DNA of 64,000 bases from a virus. This document shows, piece by piece, positions 1-7,522 of the stretch (positions are counted from its first letter, which is position 1; each line of letters begins with the position of its first letter). The stretch is taken from the IMG/VR virus record IMGVR_UViG_3300009034_000015, positions 1-64,000 of that record, one strand, 5' to 3'. The notes beneath the pieces were generated by a model that was not told where the DNA came from, did no database searches, and was given only the letters and a program-made list of their open reading frames with translations. Both the position numbers and the translations under genes were made by a program.

Positions 1-201
1 ATTTTGTATTAAAAAATTCTCTGTTGCCATTTTAATTTTTAAAAAATCAGTAACTATATTGCAAACCTTAGTTTCTTGAACTAATTTAGCTTTCTTATTT
101 AATATACAAGTTTTACAAAGTCTTAAATCATATTGACTAATATTAGCTAATATAGGTATAGAACATTTATTTCTAATTCTTTCTGCTGTTTCTAATTTCA
201 T
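1..201 (-). CDS. hypothetical protein, 3' end outside window
   Basis: Starts with ATG at 201 and reads 67 codons without a stop to the left edge, so the C-terminus is missing. It contains a C-x2-C pair (CKTC, residues 29-32) and is lysine rich, suggesting a small metal-binding protein. Its start lies 6 bases past the stop of the preceding membrane protein. Family not recognised. Confidence 0.55.
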   Translation of the reverse strand, partial: MKLETAERIRNKCSIPILANISQYDLRLCKTCILNKKAKLVQETKVCNIVTDFLKIKMATENFLIQN

Positions 202-206
202 TCAAC

Positions 207-365
207 CTAATCATCGATTAAAGATAATAAAATTTGCACTCCAATAATTAAAAATGCAGCTAACCAAATATCTGTTTTTAAACTTTTAAAATCTATAATA
301 ATATAAAGAATACTTAACGACCCACAAGTTACTAAAATAAGCCAAGATATAATTCTTAATCTCAT
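207..365 (-). CDS. small membrane protein, 52 aa
   Basis: Two hydrophobic segments (residues about 5-24 and 34-50) around a short charged loop predict a two-pass inner-membrane protein. The ATG overlaps the TAA of the methyltransferase gene by one base (TAATG), implying translational coupling. A holin-like or superinfection role is possible, but no motif supports a choice. Confidence 0.6.
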   Translation of the reverse strand: MRLRIISWLILVTCGSLSILYIIIDFKSLKTDIWLAAFLIIGVQILLSLIDD

Positions 366-838
366 TATTTTATCTCATGAGGAAACGGTTTCTGCAATCT
401 AAAATATAGTAAGCCGTTATCAGTCTCTTTTAAAGTTTCTATTTTCCATGGCAAATATCCATATTCTTTTCCATATTTATTATAATGGGATTCATTTAAT
501 TGAAAATAAGTAAAAGTTTCTTTGTTAAAAAATCTTTTTGTTTCTGGATCTTGAAAAGCAGTTTGACATCTTGCATTAGGAACATAACCTTGGAATATCC
601 CATTAGGTTCTAATACCCTATGCACTTCATTCATTAAAAAAGTTAAGTTCTTAATCTGTTCTAATAAACCTTCACAAGTTACAAGTTTAATTGTTCCATC
701 AAAATAAGGAAATTCATCAATCCCAAGATTTAAAATTAAATCTGCTGGCTGTTTTATATCTATATTTATAAAACCAGGTAAATGCTTCTTGCCACAGCCA
801 AGATTTAACTTTTCAGAAAATTCAGGGAACTCACTCAT
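365..838 (-). CDS. class I SAM-dependent methyltransferase
   Basis: The N-terminus carries the glycine-rich SAM-binding loop LNLGCGKKHLPGFINIDI, with the following acidic strand end (NIDI), and a later HRVLEPNGIF segment typical of type-11 methyltransferases. At about 157 residues it is compact, with only a short C-terminal substrate region. I chose the ATG at 838 because GGAGG lies 7 bases upstream; an in-frame ATG at 850 has no good ribosome site. With the nearby glycosyltransferase and DegT aminotransferase it suggests sugar or glycan tailoring, but the substrate cannot be read from sequence. Confidence 0.8.
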   Translation of the reverse strand: MSEFPEFSEKLNLGCGKKHLPGFINIDIKQPADLILNLGIDEFPYFDGTIKLVTCEGLLEQIKNLTFLMNEVHRVLEPNGIFQGYVPNARCQTAFQDPETKRFFNKETFTYFQLNESHYNKYGKEYGYLPWKIETLKETDNGLLYFRLQKPFPHEIK

Positions 839-850
839 TATAACCTCCAA

Positions 851-1381
851 TTAAAAAATAGAACTTTTAGATTGCATTAATAGAGCTATCCCATGACCAC
901 CTGTTATTAATAAAGGTTGCCTCTCTACGATAGCAGGTATCTTAATTCTAATAGGATAAAAAATCGTTTTTGTAATTTCATCTTTTTCTTTTTTTGAAAT
1001 AGCTCTTAAAATTAAACTAAAGTATCTTGAATTAATAATAGCTTCATTATTAACAAGTTTATTTAATTCTAACTTTTTTAATTCATCTTTAAAAAACTTA
1101 ATTATTTCTGGATAACTTAATTTTCCTGATCCACTTAAATAAGTTTTTCCTTTTTCTTGCTTCTTTAAAATTATATTTTTAGATTTATTTACTTTAATTA
1201 AATGCATTCCGTTTTTAACATCATTAAAAATTTGATTCCATTTAATAAGAAAATATCCATTTGTCCAAATAACTTGCTCTTTATTTATAATTAAATAATT
1301 TATAATTTCAGATGAATCTTCTTTACTAATTAAATTATTATAACAGAATTTTGCTAAATCTTCTAAATCTTCAAACTTCAT
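851..1381 (-). CDS. hypothetical protein, 176 aa
   Basis: A mixed alpha/beta soluble protein rich in Lys and Ile, without signal peptide or membrane segment. I do not recognise the family. It abuts the next gene upstream (stop at 1382) and precedes the methyltransferase, so it belongs to the same transcript. A glycine-rich stretch (LLITGGHGIALL) lies near the C-terminus but is not a complete nucleotide-binding motif. Confidence 0.6.
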   Translation of the reverse strand: MKFEDLEDLAKFCYNNLISKEDSSEIINYLIINKEQVIWTNGYFLIKWNQIFNDVKNGMHLIKVNKSKNIILKKQEKGKTYLSGSGKLSYPEIIKFFKDELKKLELNKLVNNEAIINSRYFSLILRAISKKEKDEITKTIFYPIRIKIPAIVERQPLLITGGHGIALLMQSKSSIF

Positions 1382-1654
1382 TTAATTTCCTATCCTTAAA
1401 AACGAATTTCTTTTAACTTCTAAAACCCTAATACTTTCAAAATAAAAAACTTTAACTTTCTTACCCCTTATAATATTATTTTTATCCTTAACAAGTTCAG
1501 TTAAATAAAAAAATTTATCTCTACACTTTTTGCTAAGTAAATTATACTCTAATTTACCTAAATAAATATATTTAGGCCACATTCCAGTTTCTTTAACATA
1601 ATTACTAATTACATCCTTTATCATAGTTTCTATATTATTTTCTTGCTGCCCCAT
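1382..1654 (-). CDS. hypothetical protein, 90 aa
   Basis: Small soluble protein starting MGQQENN, overlapping the glycosyltransferase stop by one base. Predicted helix at residues 5-20 then beta-rich. The pattern PKYIYLGKLEYNLL resembles small phage proteins of unknown function. No catalytic motif seen. Confidence 0.6.
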   Translation of the reverse strand: MGQQENNIETMIKDVISNYVKETGMWPKYIYLGKLEYNLLSKKCRDKFFYLTELVKDKNNIIRGKKVKVFYFESIRVLEVKRNSFLRIGN

Positions 1655-2295
1655 TATTTTAAATCCTTCTCTTCTGATATTTTATGAAAAAGTTCTGCTC
1701 CCTCTTTTTGCTCTTTTAAAAAAGTATCATGCCCAAAAACTTGTTCTATTGAAGCATTTCCAATATGTTCAGCAAATGAATCGGTTCTAAATCCTATTTT
1801 ATAACCCATCTTTTTAGCTCTTATAAACCACTCACTATCTTGTCCATAAAACGAGAACCTCTCATCGAATTTTCCTATTAACTCCCAATCACTTTTTTTA
1901 AAGAAAAAACAAAATCCTGATATGATACATTCCCTAAATCCAAATTCTAATGGCTTGTTATAACCTTTTTGTAATGAACCACAATTTGTTGTTATTGGCC
2001 CAACTGCCCCAAGTTTATCTACTATATTAAAAGTTTCTATTAAATTATATAACCAACCTTCGTGAGTTACAAAAGCATCTGAATCTATAATTCCTAAATA
2101 TTCATAAGGAGAATCAATAACAAACTGATTCCATACCTTACTCATATTTAAATCCATAGTTTCTTTTCTATTATCAAATATCTGCAAACGATAAGGATAG
2201 TTTGTATATTTAATAAAATTAGAAATTGATTTAGTTTCAATATCTAATGATTTGAACTTTAAAAATAAAATATCTACTCTATCTTGTTCTTTCAT
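1654..2295 (-). CDS. GT-A fold glycosyltransferase
   Basis: Contains an acidic metal/nucleotide-sugar signature IDSDAF after a beta strand, a GPITTN segment and FSFYGQDSEWFIRA, the acceptor-side acidic motif typical of family-2-like transferases. Length about 213 residues means a single catalytic domain without membrane anchor. Reading frame extends upstream through a GTG, but the ATG at 2295 has GGAGG three codons before it and overlaps the previous stop (TAATG), so I prefer it. It likely moves a hexose onto a phage or host acceptor; donor and acceptor unknown. Confidence 0.8.
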   Translation of the reverse strand: MKEQDRVDILFLKFKSLDIETKSISNFIKYTNYPYRLQIFDNRKETMDLNMSKVWNQFVIDSPYEYLGIIDSDAFVTHEGWLYNLIETFNIVDKLGAVGPITTNCGSLQKGYNKPLEFGFRECIISGFCFFFKKSDWELIGKFDERFSFYGQDSEWFIRAKKMGYKIGFRTDSFAEHIGNASIEQVFGHDTFLKEQKEGAELFHKISEEKDLK

Positions 2296-2447
2296 TAATC
2301 CTCCACCACCCACCAGGGCTTAATATATTTTTCTACCTTTTGTTGTAATACAAGATGGCTAATTAATACTTCTTGATTATTTTCTGATAGAACTGTTTTA
2401 ATATCCCATTCTCTAATCAATTCTCTTTTTACAAGTATTTCTTTCAT
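2295..2447 (-). CDS. hypothetical protein, 50 aa
   Basis: A 50-codon frame coupled on both sides: its ATG overlaps the preceding TGA (ATGA) and its TAA overlaps the glycosyltransferase ATG. The protein is amphipathic and ends PWWVVED. The last codons encode the GGTGGTGGAGG run that serves as ribosome site for the next gene, which supports translation through it. No family recognised. Confidence 0.55.
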   Translation of the reverse strand: MKEILVKRELIREWDIKTVLSENNQEVLISHLVLQQKVEKYIKPWWVVED

Positions 2448-2659
2448 CCCAGCTCCTTTAGGAATTGGTTAACAGAAGATATAGTTAAGAATGATTTATA
2501 TATATTTCTTGTTCCTTTTCTAAAATCTATTATAATAAAATACCTTACTTTTGCACTAAAGGAACCCGCAGTCTTATCTATAATAATTTTACGAAGTTTT
2601 ATCTTTTTTCTCACAGCCCAAATCCTATCGTGATATTCCTTTACTTCATCTGCGGTCAT
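2444..2659 (-). CDS. small conserved protein, 71 aa (paralogue of 26291-26500)
   Basis: Begins MTADEVKEYHDRIWAVRKKI. It resembles the 69-residue product at 26291-26500 (MTYDQVKQAFNNLWLLKKKI) in N-terminal helix, central beta strands and C-terminal helix, so the phage keeps two copies. Overlaps neighbours by 3-4 bases on both sides. Function unknown; size and charge fit a small regulatory or nucleic-acid-binding protein. Confidence 0.6.
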   Translation of the reverse strand: MTADEVKEYHDRIWAVRKKIKLRKIIIDKTAGSFSAKVRYFIIIDFRKGTRNIYKSFLTISSVNQFLKELG

Positions 2660-2838
2660 AACTCCTCCTCTGTTATAACTTCTTGCCCATCTACTTTAAG
2701 CCAATGAACATCGTCTTTCTTTTTTCTTCTTTTCCATGTAGCTTTAATATTAGTCTTAATTAAAATTCTTAGAATATTTTGAAACCATCTTCCCTTTGTT
2801 TTTTCAACTGGCCAACCAAGCTTATTTCTTAATAGCAT
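2656..2838 (-). CDS. small basic protein, 60 aa (paralogue of 63826-63996)
   Basis: N-terminus MLLRNKLGWPVEKTKGRWF is closely matched by the protein at the right end of the window (MLFRDKLGWPIERIKGRWF), including the following helix and a basic segment (KATWKRRKKK). Strongly basic, so nucleic acid binding is plausible. Ends with an acidic tail (EEEL). Upstream AGGAGGG gives a good ribosome site. Confidence 0.65.
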   Translation of the reverse strand: MLLRNKLGWPVEKTKGRWFQNILRILIKTNIKATWKRRKKKDDVHWLKVDGQEVITEEEL

Positions 2839-2911
2839 ACTCCCTCCTCAACCCACCCCTCCCGTTGCACACCGGGCACGCCTTACCGTCAATAATTATT
2901 TCTTTAACCAT
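2822..2911 (-). CDS. zinc-knuckle peptide, 29 aa
   Basis: A 29-codon frame overlapping both the end of the DegT aminotransferase gene and the start of the 60-aa gene. It encodes CPVCNGRGGL, the half-site seen in DnaJ-type zinc fingers. The local sequence is far richer in G and C than the surroundings, which suggests constraint on the Cys/Gly codons. No strong ribosome site is visible, so coupling to the aminotransferase stop would be needed. Confidence 0.35.
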   Translation of the reverse strand: MVKEIIIDGKACPVCNGRGGLRREYAIKK

Positions 2912-4122
2912 TGATTTATTATCTTTACAATATACTTTACTTCCTTCCACAGCAAATTTGCTCTTATTGGAACATACACATATCTCTTTTCAATCCAATT
3001 CATATTTGGTAAGTTCCATCTCTTACCTCCAAAGATAGAAAATAAATCATTCCTTATATGACAAAGACTTGTCTCAATTCCATAAGCAGCCATATATTCC
3101 ATAAACTCTGCTCTTTCAAAAATATATAAAGGAAATAACCAATATGAATTATGAGGATTATAAAATTCAGTAGGTAGACATTTAACATTCCCATCATAAT
3201 AATTTATATTTTCAAAATAAAATTTAGCAATCTTTTTTCTTTTATTTAAATTACTAAAGAAAGTATCTAATTCACCTAAACCTATGCTTGCAGCAATATC
3301 ATTCATGTGATATTTAAAACCAGATTCTTTTATATCATAAGTTAATTCTTGCTTTAAATCATCCCAGGCTTTCCAGCCCATCCCTTTCTTTGCTTCACGA
3401 TCAATCCCAAACCATCTTAATCTTTTAGCCAATTTATAAGTTTCTTCATCAGGGCAACAAAGTAAACCTCCATCTCCAGTCGTTAAACTTTTAATAGCTT
3501 GAAATGAAAAACAAACAAAAGATTTAGAAGAATCCCCAATCCATTTCTCTACTATCGGAAAATAATTTTTTTCTTTTCCTTGTTTAGTTGTAATTGAATC
3601 AGAATATTGCGATCCTAAAGCTTGACAAGCATCTTCTATAATTGGAATATTATATTTTTCTGATATATTATAAATTTTATCTAAATCTAAAATAGGCATG
3701 CCGCCTAAATGAACTAACATAATTGCAGTATTATTTAATAAATGATTATTCTTCCTATAAAGTATCATACTATATAAATTATCATAATCAATATTCATAG
3801 TTTCTTTATCTATATCTATAAATTCTAAATTACAATTATTATTTATTATAACCTGATTTGTAGCTGTGCAAGTTAAAATTGGACTAAAGAATCTTAACGA
3901 ACCTTTACTTTCCATATTTATAATCTTAACAGCTAAATCTAAAGCAGCAGTTCCAGAGTTTACAAGAACAGGATATTGAAAACCAAAAAGCTTTTTAAAT
4001 TCATTTTCTAATTCATCAACCCTTTCAGCCTGACCAATCCAACGAGTTGACATAGTTTTATATGCTAAGTCTTTTGCTTTTTTACTGAGCTGAGGTTTAA
4101 ACATAGGGATTTTAATTTCCAT
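2896..4122 (-). CDS. DegT/DnrJ/EryC1-family PLP aminotransferase
   Basis: About 408 residues, the normal length for sugar aminotransferases of this family. PLP-site landmarks are present: VNSGTAALDLAV in the N-terminal phosphate-binding loop, IIEDACQALGS with the Asp that contacts the pyridine nitrogen, and SFQAIKSLTTGDGG with the Lys expected to form the Schiff base. Family members transaminate keto-sugar nucleotides. With the glycosyltransferase and methyltransferase downstream this points to a modified amino sugar, but no sugar dehydratase is visible here, so the substrate must come from the host or elsewhere. Confidence 0.9.
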   Translation of the reverse strand: MEIKIPMFKPQLSKKAKDLAYKTMSTRWIGQAERVDELENEFKKLFGFQYPVLVNSGTAALDLAVKIINMESKGSLRFFSPILTCTATNQVIINNNCNLEFIDIDKETMNIDYDNLYSMILYRKNNHLLNNTAIMLVHLGGMPILDLDKIYNISEKYNIPIIEDACQALGSQYSDSITTKQGKEKNYFPIVEKWIGDSSKSFVCFSFQAIKSLTTGDGGLLCCPDEETYKLAKRLRWFGIDREAKKGMGWKAWDDLKQELTYDIKESGFKYHMNDIAASIGLGELDTFFSNLNKRKKIAKFYFENINYYDGNVKCLPTEFYNPHNSYWLFPLYIFERAEFMEYMAAYGIETSLCHIRNDLFSIFGGKRWNLPNMNWIEKRYVYVPIRANLLWKEVKYIVKIINQWLKK

Positions 4123-4131
4123 TTTAAACTC

Positions 4132-4425
4132 CTAATTAATAGTAATCCTATCTTGTAATTTTAAATCTACAAATTTTTCAATTTCACATTTATCACAAGC
4201 TTGATACCTTTGAAACAACCTACCATGTATTATGATAACTGTTTTAATTTTACAAAATGGACATTCAACAATCACTTCATTAACTTCAGCATTAATAGCC
4301 TTAATAATATTAGCTTCTTTTTGCCTCTCAATTTCATTTATTAATTCAGTTTTAATCCAAGCAAGAAAGGGTAATTTTAAAATAAACTTTATAGTATAAT
4401 AAATAATAGAAATATATTTTTTCAT
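4132..4425 (-). CDS. membrane-anchored zinc-ribbon protein, 97 aa
   Basis: N-terminal hydrophobic helix (residues about 5-24) followed by a charged linker and a CPFC ... CDKC pair (about 56-80) that should form a zinc ribbon. The arrangement suggests a cytoplasmic metal-binding domain held at the membrane. Lies 6 bases from the NUDIX stop. No family name recognised. Confidence 0.55.
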   Translation of the reverse strand: MKKYISIIYYTIKFILKLPFLAWIKTELINEIERQKEANIIKAINAEVNEVIVECPFCKIKTVIIIHGRLFQRYQACDKCEIEKFVDLKLQDRITIN

Positions 4426-4426
4426 T

Positions 4427-4891
4427 TTAAACTCCTAAAGGAATATTATAAGCTCTTTTCATTCCACAAATTAAATCTATTTCAATAGGAAAAATTACAG
4501 TAGATTCTAAACATAATCGAATTAACCATTTTAAATTATAAATAGTATTAATTTTATCAGAAGAAATTTCATTCACTTGATAAATTAATAAATCTTCCTC
4601 AGTCATTTTCTTAGCATATTCTAATTTGCCAATTGAAGCATAAAAATAAACTAAACAATCTGGAGTGTTCATTTTTACTTTTAATTTCCACCAATCAATT
4701 TGTAAATCCGTTTCCTCTTTAAATTCCCTTTTTATGGCATCATAAGGAGATTCATTCTGCTCTACTTTACCACCTATTCCATTTAATCTACCTACTTGCC
4801 AATCAGGCTTCTTTTTCCTAATTAATAAAACTGATTTTAAATCTTTAGAAAATAAAAAACCAACTACATAACTATCTTTTATTTCTTGCAT
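4427..4891 (-). CDS. NUDIX hydrolase
   Basis: Shows a complete Nudix box: GGKVEQNES followed by REFKEETDL, giving the spaced Gly, Glu and REx2EE residues that bind the metal and diphosphate. About 154 residues, one domain. Members cleave nucleoside diphosphates linked to another group, such as damaged dNTPs, ADP-ribose or sugar nucleotides; the neighbouring DegT and glycosyltransferase genes make a sugar-nucleotide role possible, while dNTP housekeeping is the alternative. Confidence 0.85.
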   Translation of the reverse strand: MQEIKDSYVVGFLFSKDLKSVLLIRKKKPDWQVGRLNGIGGKVEQNESPYDAIKREFKEETDLQIDWWKLKVKMNTPDCLVYFYASIGKLEYAKKMTEEDLLIYQVNEISSDKINTIYNLKWLIRLCLESTVIFPIEIDLICGMKRAYNIPLGV

Positions 4892-4902
4892 TCTTAAATC
4901 CT

Positions 4903-5106
4903 TTAATAAATAAATCTATGAATAATTTCTCTTAAACTAAAACCAAAGGAATTTGATAAACTAATTATTATTTCCATCATTTTTTCTATTTGATGATCTT
5001 TAAATTTACAATTACTTAAATATCTAATTTCATCTACTAATTCAGTTTCAGAATATATACTTGTAATGCTTAATCGTTTAGCTAAATGAATTTCTATTGG
5101 TCTCAT
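4903..5106 (-). CDS. hypothetical protein, 67 aa
   Basis: Small mostly helical protein starting MRPIEIHLAKRLS, overlapping the HU gene by four bases (ATGA). The hydrophobic pattern predicts three helices. No motif recognised. Confidence 0.55.
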   Translation of the reverse strand: MRPIEIHLAKRLSITSIYSETELVDEIRYLSNCKFKDHQIEKMMEIIISLSNSFGFSLREIIHRFIY

Positions 5107-5381
5107 TTCTTTTTCTTTTTAAACATATCTTTAATAAAATTATTAAATTTAAAATGAGGATACCTATGTTTTCCTATTATAATTTTATCACCTGTCTTTG
5201 GATTCCTACTTTTATGTTTATTCCTATTCTTAACAGTAAAGACTCCAAAGTTTACTATTCTAACTTTAACACCTTTTTTTAATTCAGTAATTATTAAATG
5301 AAAAAGATATTTTATTTGAGTTTTAGGAATCCCAGAATCTTTTGATAACTGAGTAATATTTGTAGTTTTCTTTTGATTCAT
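5103..5381 (-). CDS. HU/IHF-family DNA-binding protein
   Basis: About 92 residues, family length. The N-terminal helices (NITQLSKDSGIPKTQIKYLF) precede the beta-arm signature VNFGVFTVKNR ... RNPKTGDKI, including the RNPKTG tip that inserts its Pro into the minor groove. A lysine tail ends the protein. It should bend or compact phage DNA and could assist replication, recombination or packaging. It overlaps the lysin stop by one base. Confidence 0.9.
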   Translation of the reverse strand: MNQKKTTNITQLSKDSGIPKTQIKYLFHLIITELKKGVKVRIVNFGVFTVKNRNKHKSRNPKTGDKIIIGKHRYPHFKFNNFIKDMFKKKKK

Positions 5382-5851
5382 TATTTTCTCCTTAACTCCA
5401 TAAAAGGATCAATAAATACAATCTTCATAACTCCTCTATCTTTTTGAGATAAATCAAAAGGTATTGGCCTAATTTTAATAAAAGCATTTAGAGCTAATGC
5501 CCTTTCAGCATCTATGCAAGTTCTATCTCCACCTTTAGCTCCAATAGAATGAAACCTATCTAAACATAACTCAACATGAGTTGCTTTACCAGACATATTT
5601 ATTTTAAACCATAAGCAACCTTTATATGGCTTAAATACCTCATTTTTATTTAACTTTCTTAAAAGTGCATCAGCAGTATAATCTGATTTAGATTCAATTA
5701 TACCAATAGCTTGTAAAACTTCTAAAACAAAACCAGAACAATCAAACCCAGAAGGATCATCCCCTCCCCATTTATAAACAGTTCCAATATATCTTTTAGC
5801 ATAATCAATAGCTAACCGTAATTTTAAACTTAATCTAAATAATCCAAACAT
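5381..5851 (-). CDS. NlpC/P60 peptidoglycan hydrolase (probable endolysin)
   Basis: The catalytic core is visible: DCSGFVLEVLQ supplies the nucleophilic Cys, THVELCLD the His, and a preceding YKWGGDDPSGF the usual entrance motif. Family members cut D-Glu to diamino-acid bonds in stem peptides. About 156 residues from the ATG at 5851, which has AAAGGAG 6 bases upstream; the longer frame from 5905 lacks a site and overlaps a small gene. No signal peptide, so export would need a holin or membrane damage. It is far from the holin-like gene at 34.8 kb. Confidence 0.85.
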   Translation of the reverse strand: MFGLFRLSLKLRLAIDYAKRYIGTVYKWGGDDPSGFDCSGFVLEVLQAIGIIESKSDYTADALLRKLNKNEVFKPYKGCLWFKINMSGKATHVELCLDRFHSIGAKGGDRTCIDAERALALNAFIKIRPIPFDLSQKDRGVMKIVFIDPFMELRRK

Positions 5852-5867
5852 TTTAAACTCCTTTCTT

Positions 5868-5978
5868 TTAACGACATTTTTTATGAACCCAAATCGAAGG
5901 AGCATTTAAACCTTTCTGCTTAACCTTCGTTCTATTTTTATGTTTAATCCTCTTTTTACACTTTGGGCAGATAGCCAT
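5868..5978 (-). CDS. zinc-finger peptide, 36 aa
   Basis: Starts MAICPKCKKRIKHK and ends VHKKCR, giving C-x2-C and a terminal H-x3-C, enough for one zinc site. Very basic. It sits between the resolvase-like nuclease and the lysin in the same transcript. Nucleic acid binding is likely but unproven. Confidence 0.5.
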   Translation of the reverse strand: MAICPKCKKRIKHKNRTKVKQKGLNAPSIWVHKKCR

Positions 5979-5988
5979 TTTCTTTTCC

Positions 5989-6405
5989 CTATTTATTTAT
6001 ATCTTTCATTGCCGATTTACTATTAAGTAATTCTTGTTCAGCATTTAATAATTTAGTAAACTCATCAAGCTTCATAATTATTAAATGATCTTTCTTAGTT
6101 ATCTTTTTATTTACATTAGTTTGTTTAATCATAAGATAACGAATTTTTGGCTCTTCAAGCCAATCATATAATTGAGTAAACCCTTTGTCCCTTACCTTTA
6201 CTGAGACTCGCCTTACAACTTTCTTGATTCCTTTAGTTACCCTTATAATCAAATCACCAGTATAATTACCACCTTCAGCCCCAGACCTTGGAACTTTATC
6301 AGCAACGATACCGCCATCCAATAATTTCTTTAGAGCAAATCTTTCACCTCTTCCACCTTTTCTTTTAGCAAATCTTCCTCTTTCTTGAGCTGTAGCTTTT
6401 TTCAT
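5989..6405 (-). CDS. Holliday-junction-resolvase-like / PD-(D/E)XK nuclease
   Basis: The order KGGRGERFALKKLL (helix with Glu), VPRSGAEGGNYTGDLII (metal Asp in GDL) and RRVSVKVRDKGF (xVK strand) matches the small Hjc-like nuclease layout; in classical members the last strand reads E-x-K, here it reads SVK, so activity is not assured. About 138 residues. Position next to the Cas4-like nuclease, RecA-like protein and SSB supports a recombination role. Confidence 0.6.
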   Translation of the reverse strand: MKKATAQERGRFAKRKGGRGERFALKKLLDGGIVADKVPRSGAEGGNYTGDLIIRVTKGIKKVVRRVSVKVRDKGFTQLYDWLEEPKIRYLMIKQTNVNKKITKKDHLIIMKLDEFTKLLNAEQELLNSKSAMKDINK

Positions 6406-6416
6406 TTTTGCCTCCT

Positions 6417-6803
6417 TTAATGCCTAAGTTCAACAATATTCTTTCCATCAACTCTTAAACTTACACAAGTTCCTCTATAAGATGTAGCCACTTTTGTTTT
6501 TATTTCTGGTTCTGGTTTTTTTAATTCTTTATTAATTTTAGTTTCTACACTTTTTAAATAATCTAAAGGTAAATCATACAAAGCATCTTTAAGAATAGCC
6601 ATAAGATTAACACCAGGTTGGTCAGCTATAGTTTTTGCTAATTTATCAATTCGTTCATCATACTCTTTTAAATTTATTTCTACATAAGTTATTTCATGCC
6701 CACGATGGCATTTAGCTTTATAAAGAGTTGATCCTCGTTTAAGCATAGAATTGTGTGGATTGCCATCTGTCAGAATCAACTTTTTATCATTTGATTTTTC
6801 CAT
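6417..6803 (-). CDS. hypothetical protein, 128 aa
   Basis: Soluble, with CHRGHEITYVEI near residue 32 that could be part of a metal site, a helical middle and a beta-rich end. Lies 17 bases from the Cas4-like gene in the recombination cluster. No family recognised. Confidence 0.55.
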   Translation of the reverse strand: MEKSNDKKLILTDGNPHNSMLKRGSTLYKAKCHRGHEITYVEINLKEYDERIDKLAKTIADQPGVNLMAILKDALYDLPLDYLKSVETKINKELKKPEPEIKTKVATSYRGTCVSLRVDGKNIVELRH

Positions 6804-6820
6804 TCCACACCTCTTTTAAA

Positions 6821-7522
6821 TTATTTTAATTTCCAGCAAATTTTACGAAAATCACATCCACCAGAACTTCCATCTTTTGTTTTCCAGTAGCACGGATATT
6901 TGTTCTGTGAACTATGCTCTCTTTTAGGAAGCTTCCTTTCTTCAAGGCATTCCTTTAATTTATTCATTCTTTTATCTATAATCCCATTTGATAATCTAAA
7001 TCCAGTATTATCAATAGAAAATGGTATTAATTCAAAAGTATCTTTTACTACATAAATTAATTTACCTTTATAAGTTTTTAAGAAAAAATGCAAATAAGCT
7101 ATTAACTGTAATTTATGCTCCTTCTTAGGCAATCCAAAATGTTTAGCACCTTCCCTAATACTTTTAACTTCTACTAAAATATTTTCTTCTTCTGCCTTAA
7201 TCCAAAAATCAGCATGACCAATAATAGGAGTTCCATCTAAATTTTTATAAGGAGTTTCTATTTCAACTTGCTTTTCTATATTCTCTTTTCCATATTCTTT
7301 TTTATAAATTTTATGAACAAAATTTTCACACAGATGGCCAGCCTCAAAAATAGATAATGTTTTTAAACCAGGTTCTTTTCTTGGATAACCTAAAGCAGAA
7401 TAAACCTGGGCTCTGAGGCAGCCACCTATTCCAGATAGCCTTACCTGACCTTCTGGAAATAACTCTTTATCCTTTATTCTTTTATGTTTTAAATATTTCT
7501 TTTTAAGTTTATTTATTTTCAT
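6821..7522 (-). CDS. Cas4/RecB-like PD-(D/E)XK exonuclease with Fe-S cysteines
   Basis: Nuclease core: GHADFWI supplies the metal Asp, ILVEVKS the E-x-K motif, and HKLQLIAYL the downstream Gln-helix. Four cysteines are placed as in Cas4/AddB: one early (GGCLRAQVY, about residue 34) and three at the C-terminus (CYW ... GGCDFRKICW), expected to hold a 4Fe-4S cluster. Phage Cas4-like proteins act in recombination-type end processing. No cas1 or CRISPR array is present, and the gene overlaps the RecA-like gene by four bases, so a RecB-like replication/recombination role is likelier than CRISPR adaptation. Confidence 0.85.
   Translation of the reverse strand: MKINKLKKKYLKHKRIKDKELFPEGQVRLSGIGGCLRAQVYSALGYPRKEPGLKTLSIFEAGHLCENFVHKIYKKEYGKENIEKQVEIETPYKNLDGTPIIGHADFWIKAEEENILVEVKSIREGAKHFGLPKKEHKLQLIAYLHFFLKTYKGKLIYVVKDTFELIPFSIDNTGFRLSNGIIDKRMNKLKECLEERKLPKREHSSQNKYPCYWKTKDGSSGGCDFRKICWKLK

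Noticed and set aside
6821-7522. Cas4-like gene as sign of a CRISPR-Cas system
   Set aside because: No cas1, cas2, effector gene or direct-repeat array is present; context is recombination.
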